A stretch of DNA of 64,000 nt from Bradyrhizobium canariense (GTDB lineage Bacteria > Pseudomonadota > Alphaproteobacteria > Rhizobiales > Xanthobacteraceae). Made by a program: the position numbers and the translations under genes. Positions 26,778 through 35,647 of the stretch are shown here, piece by piece (the stretch's first letter is position 1; each line of letters opens with the position of its first letter). A model generated the notes under the pieces. It did not search any database. It saw only the letters and a list, made by a program, of their open reading frames with translations, and was not told the DNA's origin. Location: the NCBI RefSeq assembly GCF_018130465.1, contig NZ_JAFCKJ010000018.1, forward strand, positions 1 to 64,000. The letters run 5' to 3'.

Positions 26778-28013
26778 TCAGGCTTCTCCGGGCTGACTCG
26801 GCACGAATTGCTTTGGACCGGTCAGGATAGGCAGATCGAGCAGGAAACGAGTCCCCGCTCGATCTTTTGAAAGCGTGAGGTGGCCCTGAAGCTGCCTCAC
26901 CATGCCCGTGACCACCTTGAAGCCCAGGCTTGCCCGCGGCTGATCGATGTCGAACGCTTCCGGAAGGCCAACGCCATGGTCGGAGACTTCGACGTGTAAA
27001 TATCCATTGATTTCCCGGGCCGAGACTTCGATGTCGCCGCTTCCTTCCGGATAAGCGTATTTGACCGCGTTGGTGACCAGCTCGTTGATGAGAAGCCCCA
27101 GGGGAATTGCGTGATCGGCCGCGAGCAGCATTGGATCGGCGTGGCAGTGCAGGGTGTGCCTTTCGGTGTTGCCCCGCAGCTTCTTGCAGAGTTCGGTCAT
27201 GAAGTCCGCAAGTTCGACATAGCCGATGTGCGAACTGCGCCAAAGATGATCGTGCACCTCGGCTATGGTGGAGACCCGCAAGCTGGCATCTTCCAGCGCA
27301 TTTTTGACGTCCGTCGACGGCGCGCTGCGCGCTTGGACCCGGAGCAGGCTCACGACTGACGTGAGGCTGTTCTTGACACGGTGGCTCATCTCCCGGGTCA
27401 GCAAAGCCTGGTGCTTGAGCGCCTCTTGAAGTCTGGCGTCGGCCTGCTGACGCTCGATTGCGATGCCGAGCAGGCCGGCAAAGCCGGCAAGAAAATTGGC
27501 GTCGCCCTGATCGAACTGGCCGGGATCGACGCTATCGACTTCGAGTACGCCGAAGAAGGCGTTACCTTCTCCGCCCTTTTCTATCAGCACGTTGATGGCG
27601 CGCCTGATGCCGTGGTCCGCCAACAGCTGGGGCGTGCGAAAGCGAACATCTGCTTCCAGTTGGTTCGAAATGACGGTCATTCCGGTCTGGTAGGCGTAGC
27701 CCGCCGGCGATCCAAGGTCGGCGGCGAGTGAGACGGCATCGATGGTGCCCGGCGCCCAGCCGACCCCCGCGCGCACCATCAGACGCTTTGCATCCGGTTC
27801 ATATTCCAGAACCTTGGCGAACGGAGACTGCAATCCGATTGCGCACAGTTCGGTGGCCCGTTGCAGGATTTCCCGGAAGTCGCGGGTCTGCATGGCGGTA
27901 CGACCGAATTCGCCGAGTAGCGACTGTTGCCGCAGCCGATAGCCAAGTTCGTCCCGGCTGAGCTGGGAAGGAGTTTCAATCGGCTCCGGGACCGATGTGA
28001 AAACCTCATGCAT
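26778..28013 (-). CDS. GAF-domain sensor histidine kinase (HisKA_2/HWE type)
   Basis: From ATG 28013 the kinase has 411 residues. A GAF domain occupies about residues 45-180 (ILQRATELCAIGLQSPFAKV; ADHGIRRAINVLIEKGGEG; FFGVLEVDS). A HisKA_2 dimerisation domain follows with the phosphoacceptor His in LTREMSHRVKNSLTSVVSLL, then a HATPase domain (LGLLINELVTNAVKYAYPEG; VSDHGVGLP; LGFKVVTGMVRQLQG). There is no membrane segment, so it senses a cytoplasmic signal. Such kinases phosphorylate response regulators in stress or light pathways in Rhizobiales. No intact response regulator is adjacent, although a degraded receiver-like start lies across the divergent gene at 28431. Confidence 0.88.
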   Translation of the reverse strand: MHEVFTSVPEPIETPSQLSRDELGYRLRQQSLLGEFGRTAMQTRDFREILQRATELCAIGLQSPFAKVLEYEPDAKRLMVRAGVGWAPGTIDAVSLAADLGSPAGYAYQTGMTVISNQLEADVRFRTPQLLADHGIRRAINVLIEKGGEGNAFFGVLEVDSVDPGQFDQGDANFLAGFAGLLGIAIERQQADARLQEALKHQALLTREMSHRVKNSLTSVVSLLRVQARSAPSTDVKNALEDASLRVSTIAEVHDHLWRSSHIGYVELADFMTELCKKLRGNTERHTLHCHADPMLLAADHAIPLGLLINELVTNAVKYAYPEGSGDIEVSAREINGYLHVEVSDHGVGLPEAFDIDQPRASLGFKVVTGMVRQLQGHLTLSKDRAGTRFLLDLPILTGPKQFVPSQPGEA

Positions 28014-28230
28014 AACGGGTGCTCCGAACACGGTCGCGCCCGGCAATAAGGCCCGAAACTCGCGATGTGCTCGGGCGGAACTGTGACCGCTTTTCTTCGG
28101 AGAAGCTGAGCAAAATAGCTCAACTGCCGAGTTCCCATCGGTCCTGCACGTGCGGCTTTCGCTCTGTGGTCTGGACCACCGACAGCGGCAACATCGGTGT
28201 GCGACCACTCACCTCCGGTTTCGGAGGTCG

Positions 28231-28434
28231 ATGCGCGCCATGCCTGATTCGGAAAACGATAGTAAATTGGAGCTTGAGGGCCTGCGGCTGGCTTCGGACC
28301 TCATGCAACTCGCCAAGGAAACACTCGACCCGGATTTGAAGGAACATTGCCTGCGGATGGCGAAGCATTGGTCTGGCGAGGTGGATGAGCCAGCCAAGGA
28401 CGATACCGAGGTCGATAAGGATTCAGGTCAATGA
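28231..28434 (+). CDS. Small hypothetical protein
   Basis: A 67-residue acidic, helical protein (MRAMPDSENDSKLELEGLRL...). It has the hydrophobic heptad-like stretch LASDLMQLAKETLDPDLKEH and a polar Asp/Glu-rich tail. A GGAGG lies just upstream of the ATGs at 28231 and 28240; spacing suits the second slightly better. Its TGA stop overlaps the ATG at 28431 of a broken downstream frame. It is divergent from the sensor kinase. Function unknown. Confidence 0.6.
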   Translation: MRAMPDSENDSKLELEGLRLASDLMQLAKETLDPDLKEHCLRMAKHWSGEVDEPAKDDTEVDKDSGQ

Positions 28435-28560
28435 CGAGCATCATCACTGCCTGTCGTCCTTGTCGTCGAGGATGAACCGGGTGGTCGGCTCGTCTTAATC
28501 GAGCGCGGTGATCCAACACCGGCAAATGAGCGCTTTTGCTCAGACTCACCCGCAGAGTGA
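28431..28560 (+). pseudogene. Possible response-regulator N-terminal remnant
   Basis: The ATG at 28431 is ATGA-coupled to the preceding small gene but its frame stops after 13 codons. One base out of frame, from 28450, the sequence reads PVVLVVEDEPGGRLVLIERG and continues open to about 28560. VVLVVEDEP is the classic beta-1 and acidic pocket of receiver domains. The rest does not resemble a receiver, so this would be a very short, frameshifted remnant. The fragment is small and chance similarity is possible. Confidence 0.35.
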
Positions 28561-28650
28561 GTACAAAGTGACGATCCCGATCCTACCCGCTCCCATCGAC
28601 ATGCCGTTGTCCGGATTGCGCAGGAAGCGGAACTGGGACGACATGCTGTC

Positions 28651-29424
28651 ATGGCGAAGGTGCAGACGGACCGTGATCTGCGGAGCAATCGGCTGCTGGG
28701 CGCGCTGGAGCCCGCCAGCCGCAGGCGGTTAGATCCTCATCTGGAGCCCGTCGATTTCAAGCTTGGCGACATGGTCTGCGACGCGGGAGGCCCGCTCAAG
28801 CACGCCTATTTTCCCCAAGGCTCTGTGCTGTCGCTGTTGACCGTGCTGGAAAACGGCGCGGCGATCGAGACCGCGAATATCGGCCGCGAAGGCGCGTTCG
28901 GTCTGTTCGCCGCCATGTATAGCCGGGTCTCCTTCAACCGGTGCATCGTTCAACTCGAGGGGCATACGGTCCGCTGTCCCATCCAGCTGCTGCAGTATGA
29001 ATTCAAGAACAGCGAGCACGTGCGCGATCTGTTCGTGAGCTATTCGGAAACGCTGCTGTCTCAGGTCCAGCAGACCGTCGCATGCAACGCGATGCATTCG
29101 ACGGAAGAGCGGATGTGCCGCTGGCTCCTGATGATGCACGACAGGGCCGAGGGCGAAGCTCTTCCTTATACCCACGAATTTCTATCTCATATCCTCGGTG
29201 CCAACCGGAAATCCGTGACGCTTGCCGCGCAGTCGATGCAGACCGCGGGTCTCATCAGCTATCGGCGGGGAACGATTCAGGTGCTGGATCGTCCGGGCCT
29301 GGAGAAGGCGTCGTGCGAATGCTACGCGATCGTGCAAGAACGCTTCGACGCGTTCCTCACGCCGCCGTCGACCGCGGTCCCGGGCCACAACAGAAGCCGA
29401 AGCGACCTGAACGAAAAGGATTGA
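28651..29424 (+). CDS. Crp/Fnr family transcriptional regulator
   Basis: This 257-residue regulator has a cyclic-nucleotide-binding-like N-terminal barrel (~residues 20-140; GDMVCDAGGPLKHAYFPQGS, ANIGREGAFGLFAAMY) and a C-terminal winged helix. The recognition region is LPYTHEFLSHILGANRKSVT followed by LAAQSMQTAGLISYRRGTIQ. The sensory domain lacks an Fnr-type N-terminal cysteine cluster, so oxygen sensing by an iron-sulfur cluster is unlikely. Genes of this subtype are abundant in Bradyrhizobium and poorly characterised. It is encoded alone; its targets are unknown. Confidence 0.87.
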   Translation: MAKVQTDRDLRSNRLLGALEPASRRRLDPHLEPVDFKLGDMVCDAGGPLKHAYFPQGSVLSLLTVLENGAAIETANIGREGAFGLFAAMYSRVSFNRCIVQLEGHTVRCPIQLLQYEFKNSEHVRDLFVSYSETLLSQVQQTVACNAMHSTEERMCRWLLMMHDRAEGEALPYTHEFLSHILGANRKSVTLAAQSMQTAGLISYRRGTIQVLDRPGLEKASCECYAIVQERFDAFLTPPSTAVPGHNRSRSDLNEKD

Positions 29425-29562
29425 GTGCGCCTGCCCTGCTCGGCACGACGCATCCCGGCCAAGGTTCACTGCCAACGACGGCCGCGCCACCTTGATCCTC
29501 CCCGCCAAATAGACCACCATCGCGGCTTACCGCTCACACCAAGAATGGGCGAGGAAACGCGC

Positions 29563-30717
29563 ATGCACGCAACTGTCGGATCGAATCTGGTCGAACGTGC
29601 CCGGGCCATCGCGCCGCTGATTGCGGACGAGGCTGACGAGATCGAGAGGGCGCGGCGGCTGACCGCTCCCGTCGTCTCAGCACTCATCGAGAACGGGCTC
29701 TATCGGGCGCTGCTGCCGCAGAGCCTCGGCGGCACTGAAGCTGCACCGGAAGCCTTCATGCAGATGCTGGAGGAGATCGCGAAGGCGGATGCCTCCACCG
29801 CCTGGTGTCTCGGCCAAAACAGCGTCTGCGCGATGATCGCGGCCTCGCTCGACCACGACACCGCGCAGGAGATCTTCAACACGGCGCCCGGCATTCTCGC
29901 CTGGGGCGCGATTGCGCATGAGGCGCGCATCGTCGAGGGCGGCTATCGCGTCACGGCGCGCTGGGATTTTGCCTCGGGCTCGCGGCAGGCGAGCTGGCTC
30001 GGGGCGCATGTCCGCATCGTCGGTGCCGACGGTGTGCCGCGCAAAAATGTCGACGGCGCGCCCGAGGTGCGCACCATCCTGTTTCCAGCCGCGCGCGCGA
30101 CCTTGCACGACGTCTGGCAGGCGATCGGGCTTGCCGGCACCGGCACCGATTCCTACGAGGTCGCCGACCTGTTCATCCCCGAGCGCTTCACCGCGTTTCG
30201 TGACGTGCCGTCCGCATTGCGCGAGAAGGGGCCGCTCTACAGGATCGGCACCGGATCGACCTTCAGCCTCGGCTTTGCCGCTGTCTCGCTTGGCGTCGCA
30301 CGGGCGACGCTGGATGCTGCGATTGCGCTTTCGCGCGCAAAGCACCAGTCGCTGGCGGCCAGCGCCATGCGCGACAACCAGGCGGTTCAAGGCCTGATCG
30401 GCCGCACCGAGGGCGATCTGCGCGCCGCGCGCGCCTATCTCTATGCAACAGCGAATGCGATGTGGCGCGACCTCGGCGCAAGCGGCGAATTCAGCGCGGC
30501 GCATCGGAGCGCGGTCAGGCTGGCCGCGACCTGGACCATCCACCAATCGGCGAAGGTGGTCGACACCGCTTACCACATGGCGGGTGCGACCGCGGTGTTC
30601 CGCAGCAATCCGTTCGAACGGCGGTTTCGCGACATGCACGCCATCGCGCAGCAGATCCAGGCGCGCGACACGCATTACGAGGATGTCGGCAAGATGATCC
30701 TTTCAGGGGATCGCTGA
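29563..30717 (+). CDS. Acyl-CoA dehydrogenase-like flavoprotein (possible flavin-dependent monooxygenase)
   Basis: From ATG 29563, with GAGGAAA six bases upstream, the protein has 384 residues. It shows the acyl-CoA dehydrogenase fold: an N-terminal helical domain (LYRALLPQSLGGTEAAPEAF, LEEIAKADASTAWCLGQNS), a middle beta domain (GYRVTARWDFASGSRQASWL) and a C-terminal helical domain (HQSAKVVDTAYHMAGATAVF). The STAWCLGQ and HRF-type ends resemble group D flavin monooxygenases such as DszC, HsaA or HpaB relatives more than fatty-acyl-CoA dehydrogenases. The substrate is unknown. It appears monocistronic, downstream of a Crp/Fnr gene. Confidence 0.82.
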   Translation: MHATVGSNLVERARAIAPLIADEADEIERARRLTAPVVSALIENGLYRALLPQSLGGTEAAPEAFMQMLEEIAKADASTAWCLGQNSVCAMIAASLDHDTAQEIFNTAPGILAWGAIAHEARIVEGGYRVTARWDFASGSRQASWLGAHVRIVGADGVPRKNVDGAPEVRTILFPAARATLHDVWQAIGLAGTGTDSYEVADLFIPERFTAFRDVPSALREKGPLYRIGTGSTFSLGFAAVSLGVARATLDAAIALSRAKHQSLAASAMRDNQAVQGLIGRTEGDLRAARAYLYATANAMWRDLGASGEFSAAHRSAVRLAATWTIHQSAKVVDTAYHMAGATAVFRSNPFERRFRDMHAIAQQIQARDTHYEDVGKMILSGDR

Positions 30718-30921
30718 CGTCCAATTGCGAAAGTGCACCCACGCTGACCTATATTGAGTTCGCCATCCGGCGTCTTCGTCGCTGAACCTTTGTGGATTTT
30801 CCCGGACCAATTTTTATAGCCACAAAAACGACAGCTTTTCCGCTGTGACCGCGCCGACCATATGGAAGTGATAATTCCGAATTGTTTTTAGCGCGCTGCC
30901 TTTGCGCAAGAGAGGTCCATC

Positions 30922-31674
30922 ATGGGCCGAACACCTGGCAAGAAAGTCAGTTGCCATGCCATTCAGGGGCATTCGCCGGGATGGCATCATGGTGGCATTC
31001 TCATTATCGCCATCCTCTGCAGCGCATGCACTCTGCTATTTGCGAGCGAAGCCGTGGCTCAATGCTCGGCGCGAGACGCCCTGCGGAATCACCTGAAGCT
31101 CAAGCAAGCTCCCCCCGACAGGCCGCAAATCCCAATCAGATCCGCCGTCGATCACCCCGCGTGGAAGACGATCAAGATCGGGGCCTTTGCAAACGTCTTC
31201 GCCCTCAGTAACGCGTTGGATGCGGCAGGTTGCAGCATCGGAAACTCGGCTGGCGAAATTCTCGCGCGACCGACGTTTACTGTCAGCGCCACGAAAACAA
31301 GCGTAGAGCTTTTCGCGGTGTCGGCAGCCGAACTGGGCTTTCGGTCCGACACTGCGTTGCTGGCGGACATTTATGCGCGCGCCAAGCAGTTGGGTTTCGG
31401 CCTTGCGGCTGCAGAAGTCGGACCACAACTGAGGCTTCAATATTTTGACCAGCCGACCGGTGAATTTCTCATCATCGGAATGGAGCCTATCAGGACCTGG
31501 CAAGGCGCCCCCGTCATCTTGAATGTGGCTAATGGCGGAGCGGGACTCATTCTCATCGGCCGGGATGGCAGCGCCGACGCAGAGATCCCCGTGGCATCCC
31601 GTTTTGTATTCGTGCGGTCCCATGAAACCGCTGCTGCCGAGGAGCAAGAGGCCGTAACACTTGTCGGCCACTGA
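30922..31674 (+). CDS. Secreted conserved hypothetical protein
   Basis: A 250-residue protein with a polar N-terminus of about 24 residues, then a hydrophobic export signal (GGILIIAILCSACTLLFASE, likely cleavage after AVAQ). The body contains WKTIKIGAFANVFALSNALD, AGEILARPTFTVS, VSAAELGFRSD and AAEVGPQLRLQYFDQPTGEF, and ends with VANGGAGLILIGRDG. I recall similar stretches in uncharacterised rhizobial proteins but no named function. A GAGAGG site precedes the ATG. Base composition is less GC-rich than its neighbours, which may indicate transfer. The 200 bp upstream hold its own likely promoter, with AT-rich stretches near 30810-30890. Confidence 0.7.
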   Translation: MGRTPGKKVSCHAIQGHSPGWHHGGILIIAILCSACTLLFASEAVAQCSARDALRNHLKLKQAPPDRPQIPIRSAVDHPAWKTIKIGAFANVFALSNALDAAGCSIGNSAGEILARPTFTVSATKTSVELFAVSAAELGFRSDTALLADIYARAKQLGFGLAAAEVGPQLRLQYFDQPTGEFLIIGMEPIRTWQGAPVILNVANGGAGLILIGRDGSADAEIPVASRFVFVRSHETAAAEEQEAVTLVGH

Positions 31675-31720
31675 ACTTCCAGGTTTGCGCAACTCGAGAC
31701 GCAAGCCGACATCCCGCAGC

Positions 31721-33892
31721 TCACGCCACCAGCGCGGTGTCTTCCTCGTCGGCGCCATCGATGCCGCGCTGCGCGGCGAGCAGGCTGATGATCTCGATAT
31801 TCGGCCGGGCCTTGCTGAACAGAAACCCCTGGCCCTCGTCGCAGCCTTCGGCCCGGAGGCAGCTGAGCTCGGCTTCAGTCTCGACGCCTTCGGCGGTGAT
31901 GGTGACGCCGAGGCCTTTGCCCAGGCTGACGATGGAGCGAATGATCGCCTGGGCCTCGCGGTTGGCGCCGAGATCGCGCACGAAGGACTGGTCGATCTTG
32001 ATCTTGTCGAAGGGAAAGCTTCTGAGATAGCTGAGGCTGGAATAGCCGGTGCCGAAATCGTCCATCGAGATGCGCACGCCGAGCGCGCGCAGCGCGTGCA
32101 ACGTCGCCAGCACCTGGGCGCTCTTTTCCAGCAGCAGCGTCTCGGTGATCTCGAGCTCGAGCCGCCGCGGCGGCAGGCCGGAATGCTTCAGGGCGTCCGT
32201 CACCACCGAAAGCAGATTGCCGCTGCGGAATTGGAGCGGCGACAGGTTGACGGCGACGCGGACGTCGTCCGGCCAGGTCGCGGCATCGAGACAGGCTCGG
32301 CGCAGCATCAGGCCACCGAGCGGATTGATCAGCCCGGTTTCCTCCGCGACCGGAATGAACTCGGCCGGCGAGACCATGCCGCGCTCGGCATGCGGCCAGC
32401 GCACCAGCGCCTCGAAGCCGGTGATGCGACCGCTCGAGAGGTCGATCAGCGGCTGATAATAGGGGCGCAGCACGTCGTTCTGGATCGCGTCGCGCAGCTC
32501 GACCTCGATCTTGCGGCGGGTCTGCGCCTTCGCATCGAGCGCCGCCTCGAAGAACGCGAACGTGCCGCGGGCATCCAGCTTGGCGCGCGACAGCGCCATG
32601 TCGGCGCTCTTGAGCAGCTTTTCGGAATCGTCGCCGTCGCCCGGCGCCATCGCGATGCCGATGGAGGCGCTGATCACCACGGAATGGCCGTCGAGCAGAT
32701 AGGGATCGGCGATGGCTTCCAGCAGGCGTTTTGCCAGCATCACCGCGTCCTCGGGGCGCGTCAGGCCGCTCTGCACGATTGCGAACTCGTCCGAGTTCAG
32801 CCGTGCCAGCGCGTCTTCCTCGCGCAAGGTGGAGCGCAGCCGCTTGGCGACGCCGCGCAAGAGCTTGTCGCCGACCGCGTGGCCCAGCGTGTCGTTGACC
32901 GCCTTGAAATTGTCGAGCCCCAGCATCAGCAGGCCGACCTTGTCGGTGCTGCGCCTTGTATGCAGCAGCATCTCGTCGACCTGCTGGCGCAGCAGATTGC
33001 GGTTGGGCAGGCCGGTCAGCCCGTCATGCTGGGCCATGAAGGCGAGCCGCGCCTCGGCGCGCTTGCGTTCGGTGATGTCCATCAGCGCCAGCAGCACCGC
33101 GGGCCGCTCGGCATAGGTCAGTTCGCGCGAATAGATCGCAAGGTCGATCAGAGCGCCGTCGGCCTTGACGTGCTTCCAGGTGCGCCCGGCCTGCTCCTCA
33201 TCGGCCGGATCGGCGGTCCAGGGCGGCTCGCTGTCGAAGGCCTGCAAGGAGCGGATTTTCAGCCGCTCGAACTCGGCGCGGCTGTAGCCGTAATGGGCGA
33301 GCGCGGCATCGTTCACGCCGAGGATGCGCTCGTCGTCCAGCGCGCAGACGATCATGGGAACGGGATTGCCGTCGAACAGCAGGCGGAACGAGGCCTCGCG
33401 CTGCTTCAACTCGGTGATGTCGACGCGCAGGCCGACCACGCCGCCGTCGTCGGTCAGCCGCTCGTCGATCAGGATGACGCGGCCGTCCGCCAGCTTCTGC
33501 TCGTGGCGCGCGCCGGGCTGATAGAGCTTTTGCAACCGCTCGGCGATCCATTCTTCCTCGTGGCCGGCAGCCTCGGGATAGTCGCCGCGGGCGACGCCGA
33601 TGCGCAGCGTGTCCTCGAGGCGCGCGCCTTCCTCGAACAGATCGGCGGTCTTGCTGTAGATCTCCGCGTATTGCTTGTTCCAGAGGACGTAGCGGCCCTC
33701 GGCATCGAGGAACACGATGCCTTGCGGCAGGATCTCGATGGCCTGGCGCAGGCGCTCATGGGATTTGCGCGCCTCCGCGATCGCGGCCTCCGCCTCGGCA
33801 CGGCTGCGCAGAACTTCGTCGCGTTCGGACGGAGGATGAGGGGCGCGCGCAAAGCGCGGCTTGCGCGGGTGCAGGCCGGACCTGCCAAGCAC
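31721..33892 (-). CDS. PAS-PAS-GGDEF-EAL protein, probable c-di-GMP phosphodiesterase
   Basis: With GTG 33892 as start (AAAGGGA just upstream) the protein has 723 residues; in-frame starts at 34012 (ATG) and 34027 (GTG) are possible. It has a coiled N-terminus, two PAS domains (~50-300; ILPQGIVFLDAEGRYVLWN, LLFDGNPVPMIVCALDDERI), then GGDEF (~310-460) and EAL (~470-710) domains. The GGDEF active-site motif reads NSDEF (N366-S367), so diguanylate cyclase activity is unlikely. The EAL domain keeps its key residues: FEALVRW, AVNLSP, LEITET, MDDFGTGYSSL, KIDQSFV, TAEGVET and DEGQGF. It should therefore hydrolyse c-di-GMP, perhaps with GTP binding by the GGDEF domain as a regulator. It is soluble. 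Confidence 0.9.
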   Translation of the reverse strand: MLGRSGLHPRKPRFARAPHPPSERDEVLRSRAEAEAAIAEARKSHERLRQAIEILPQGIVFLDAEGRYVLWNKQYAEIYSKTADLFEEGARLEDTLRIGVARGDYPEAAGHEEEWIAERLQKLYQPGARHEQKLADGRVILIDERLTDDGGVVGLRVDITELKQREASFRLLFDGNPVPMIVCALDDERILGVNDAALAHYGYSRAEFERLKIRSLQAFDSEPPWTADPADEEQAGRTWKHVKADGALIDLAIYSRELTYAERPAVLLALMDITERKRAEARLAFMAQHDGLTGLPNRNLLRQQVDEMLLHTRRSTDKVGLLMLGLDNFKAVNDTLGHAVGDKLLRGVAKRLRSTLREEDALARLNSDEFAIVQSGLTRPEDAVMLAKRLLEAIADPYLLDGHSVVISASIGIAMAPGDGDDSEKLLKSADMALSRAKLDARGTFAFFEAALDAKAQTRRKIEVELRDAIQNDVLRPYYQPLIDLSSGRITGFEALVRWPHAERGMVSPAEFIPVAEETGLINPLGGLMLRRACLDAATWPDDVRVAVNLSPLQFRSGNLLSVVTDALKHSGLPPRRLELEITETLLLEKSAQVLATLHALRALGVRISMDDFGTGYSSLSYLRSFPFDKIKIDQSFVRDLGANREAQAIIRSIVSLGKGLGVTITAEGVETEAELSCLRAEGCDEGQGFLFSKARPNIEIISLLAAQRGIDGADEEDTALVA

Positions 33893-34360
33893 GCTTCCCT
33901 TTCGCTTTTTTGGTTTTCGAGACCCCAAACTCAACTTCACTCGTCCCAGTCGCACCCAGCGACCGCAAGTCTTGGGGCAAGTGTCTGAAAAAAAAGTAAT
34001 CTTGGGTGGCATGGCGATCGGACGCACGGTCTGGCGGCCTCAAAAAAACGGCCTCCATTGCCCGTTTGCAAGGCGCGGCTGCGTCGATCGGCGCTCCGAG
34101 CGCATCGCGTCGTCGTCATCGGAGAACGAGATGGCGCAAAATTACGCGCTGCCTTGAATCATTTCCGAGATCGCGCGCGATTGCATGCAGAAAGGAGAGA
34201 GTACGCGTCCCGCGCACGAATTTTGGTCAATGCATGAGAGGGTTATCGCGTCGTTAAAAATCGGCCGGCTCCGCACTGGGAACTGCGACTTTTGGACGAT
34301 ATTTCAGCCGAGGGACTGTTTCTTAACCCTGACGCGGTGTTGGGCTATAAGGATGTCAGC
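33893..34360. other. Divergent intergenic region between PDE and mepA
   Basis: A 468-bp gap (335 bp if the PDE starts at 34027). It is less GC-rich, with runs such as CTGAAAAAAAAGTAATCTTGG near 33986-34004 and TCGTTAAAAATCGG near 34251-34264, and presumably contains both divergent promoters. I see no gene or repeat in it. Confidence 0.5.
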
Positions 34361-35305
34361 ATGAGTCCCCGCCGCCTCGCCCCTCTCCTGCTCGTCATGA
34401 CGCTCCTGGCCGCCGGCGACGCGCTGGCCCAGGACAAGGGCAGCGTCAACCCGAAGCCGCTGCCGCCGCTTGCCAATCCGAATGATCCCACGATCGGCGC
34501 CAGGGAGCTGTTCGCGCGAAAACTGCTGCCCTCGACCGGACCGGCGCATGTCATCGGCTCCTACACCAAGGGCTGCATCGGCGGCGCCATGCAGATGCCG
34601 CTGAACGGCGACAATTGGCAGGTGATGCGGCTGTCGCGTAACCGCAGCTACGGCCACCCCGAGATGATCGCGCTGATCAAGCGGCTTGCGGCCAGGGCGC
34701 ACAAGGACGCGGGATGGCCGGGCATCCTGGTCGGCGACATCGCCCAGCCGCGCGGCGGGCCGGCGCTGTCCGGCCATGCCAGCCACCAGATCGGCCTCGA
34801 TGCCGACATCTGGCTGACGCCGATGCCGGACCGTCGCTTGTCGCGTGACGAGCGCGAGGAGATGTCGGCGGTGATGATGGTGCGGCCGGACCGGCTCGAC
34901 ATCGATCCAAAAGTGTTCACGCCGGGCCATGTGCTGGCGCTGCGCGATGCGGCGCAGGAGCCGGCGGTGCAGCGCATCTTCGTCAATGCCGCGATCAAGA
35001 AGGCGCTGTGCCGCGAGGCCAAGGGCGACCGTTCCTGGCTGTCGAAGATCCGGCCGTGGTGGGGCCACGACTATCACTTCCATATCCGCATGCGCTGCCC
35101 GGCGGGCGCGAGCGACTGCGAGGGCCAGTCGTCGCAATCCGAAGACGAAGGCTGCAAGCCCTCCGATCTCGCCTACTGGTTCACCGACGGCGTGCTGCAC
35201 CCCAAACCGCCGCCGGAGCCACCGAAGCCGAAACCGCCGATGACGCTGGCGCAGATGCCGGCGGCGTGCAAGGCCGTGCTGCACGCGGCCAATGCGAAGC
35301 CGTAA
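34361..35305 (+). CDS. mepA: Penicillin-insensitive murein endopeptidase MepA
   Basis: From ATG 34361 (AAGGA seven bases upstream) the protein has 314 residues. A signal peptide (LAPLLLVMTLLAAGDALAQ) exports it to the periplasm. It shows the LAS-type metallopeptidase signatures of MepA: the zinc ligands in GHASHQIGLDADIWL and WWGHDYHFHIRMRCP. It also has cysteine pairs (KGCIGG, RCP...DCEG...GCKPS, PAACKA) expected for disulfides. MepA cleaves D-alanyl-meso-DAP cross-links in peptidoglycan. The proline-rich segment HPKPPPEPPKPKPP near residue 285 is a short linker to the end. It is monocistronic. Confidence 0.95.
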   Translation: MSPRRLAPLLLVMTLLAAGDALAQDKGSVNPKPLPPLANPNDPTIGARELFARKLLPSTGPAHVIGSYTKGCIGGAMQMPLNGDNWQVMRLSRNRSYGHPEMIALIKRLAARAHKDAGWPGILVGDIAQPRGGPALSGHASHQIGLDADIWLTPMPDRRLSRDEREEMSAVMMVRPDRLDIDPKVFTPGHVLALRDAAQEPAVQRIFVNAAIKKALCREAKGDRSWLSKIRPWWGHDYHFHIRMRCPAGASDCEGQSSQSEDEGCKPSDLAYWFTDGVLHPKPPPEPPKPKPPMTLAQMPAACKAVLHAANAKP

Positions 35306-35328
35306 AGCTCTCGTCCACTCGCTGCAAA

Positions 35329-35496
35329 CCTCACACTCAGCCGTCGTCCTGGCGAAAGCCAGGACCCATTACCCCAGGGAGGAGTCGTGGGGCGAAGTGA
35401 TAACCACGAGTCTTCGCCAAACTCCTCCCTGGGGTAATGGGTCCTGGATCGGCGCTCGCTCTGCTCGCTTGTCCAGGACGACGGTTGAGTGTGAGG
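35329..35496. repeat. Family B inverted-repeat element, copy 4, longest
   Basis: A 168-bp element. Its ends extend beyond those of other copies: CCTCACACTCAGCCGTCGTCC at the left and the nearly exact inverse at the right. The left arm continues through CCATTACCCCAGGGAGGAGT and pairs with ACTCCTCCCTGGGGTAATGG. The right arm hairpin carries an insertion ATCGGCGCTCGCTCTGCTCG (35448-35467) in its loop. The remaining gap (35306-35647) holds no gene. Confidence 0.9.
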
Positions 35497-35647
35497 CTTG
35501 TCCGGGATGACGAACGAGTGGGTTGGTTCGCACGACCCGAATGCGATAGAATGCGCTGCCGCCGTGCCGTAAGCCCGCGGCCTTCCCGGGATGCGCATCC
35601 CTTTCAACAAGCCTGACCGCAAGCCCGCGTCTTCCGCGTGGCCAACG

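Noticed and set aside
28428-28688. A minus-strand 86-codon frame between the small gene and the Crp/Fnr gene
   Set aside because: It is Ser/Arg/Thr-rich with no start signal and covers the likely promoter region of the Crp/Fnr gene.
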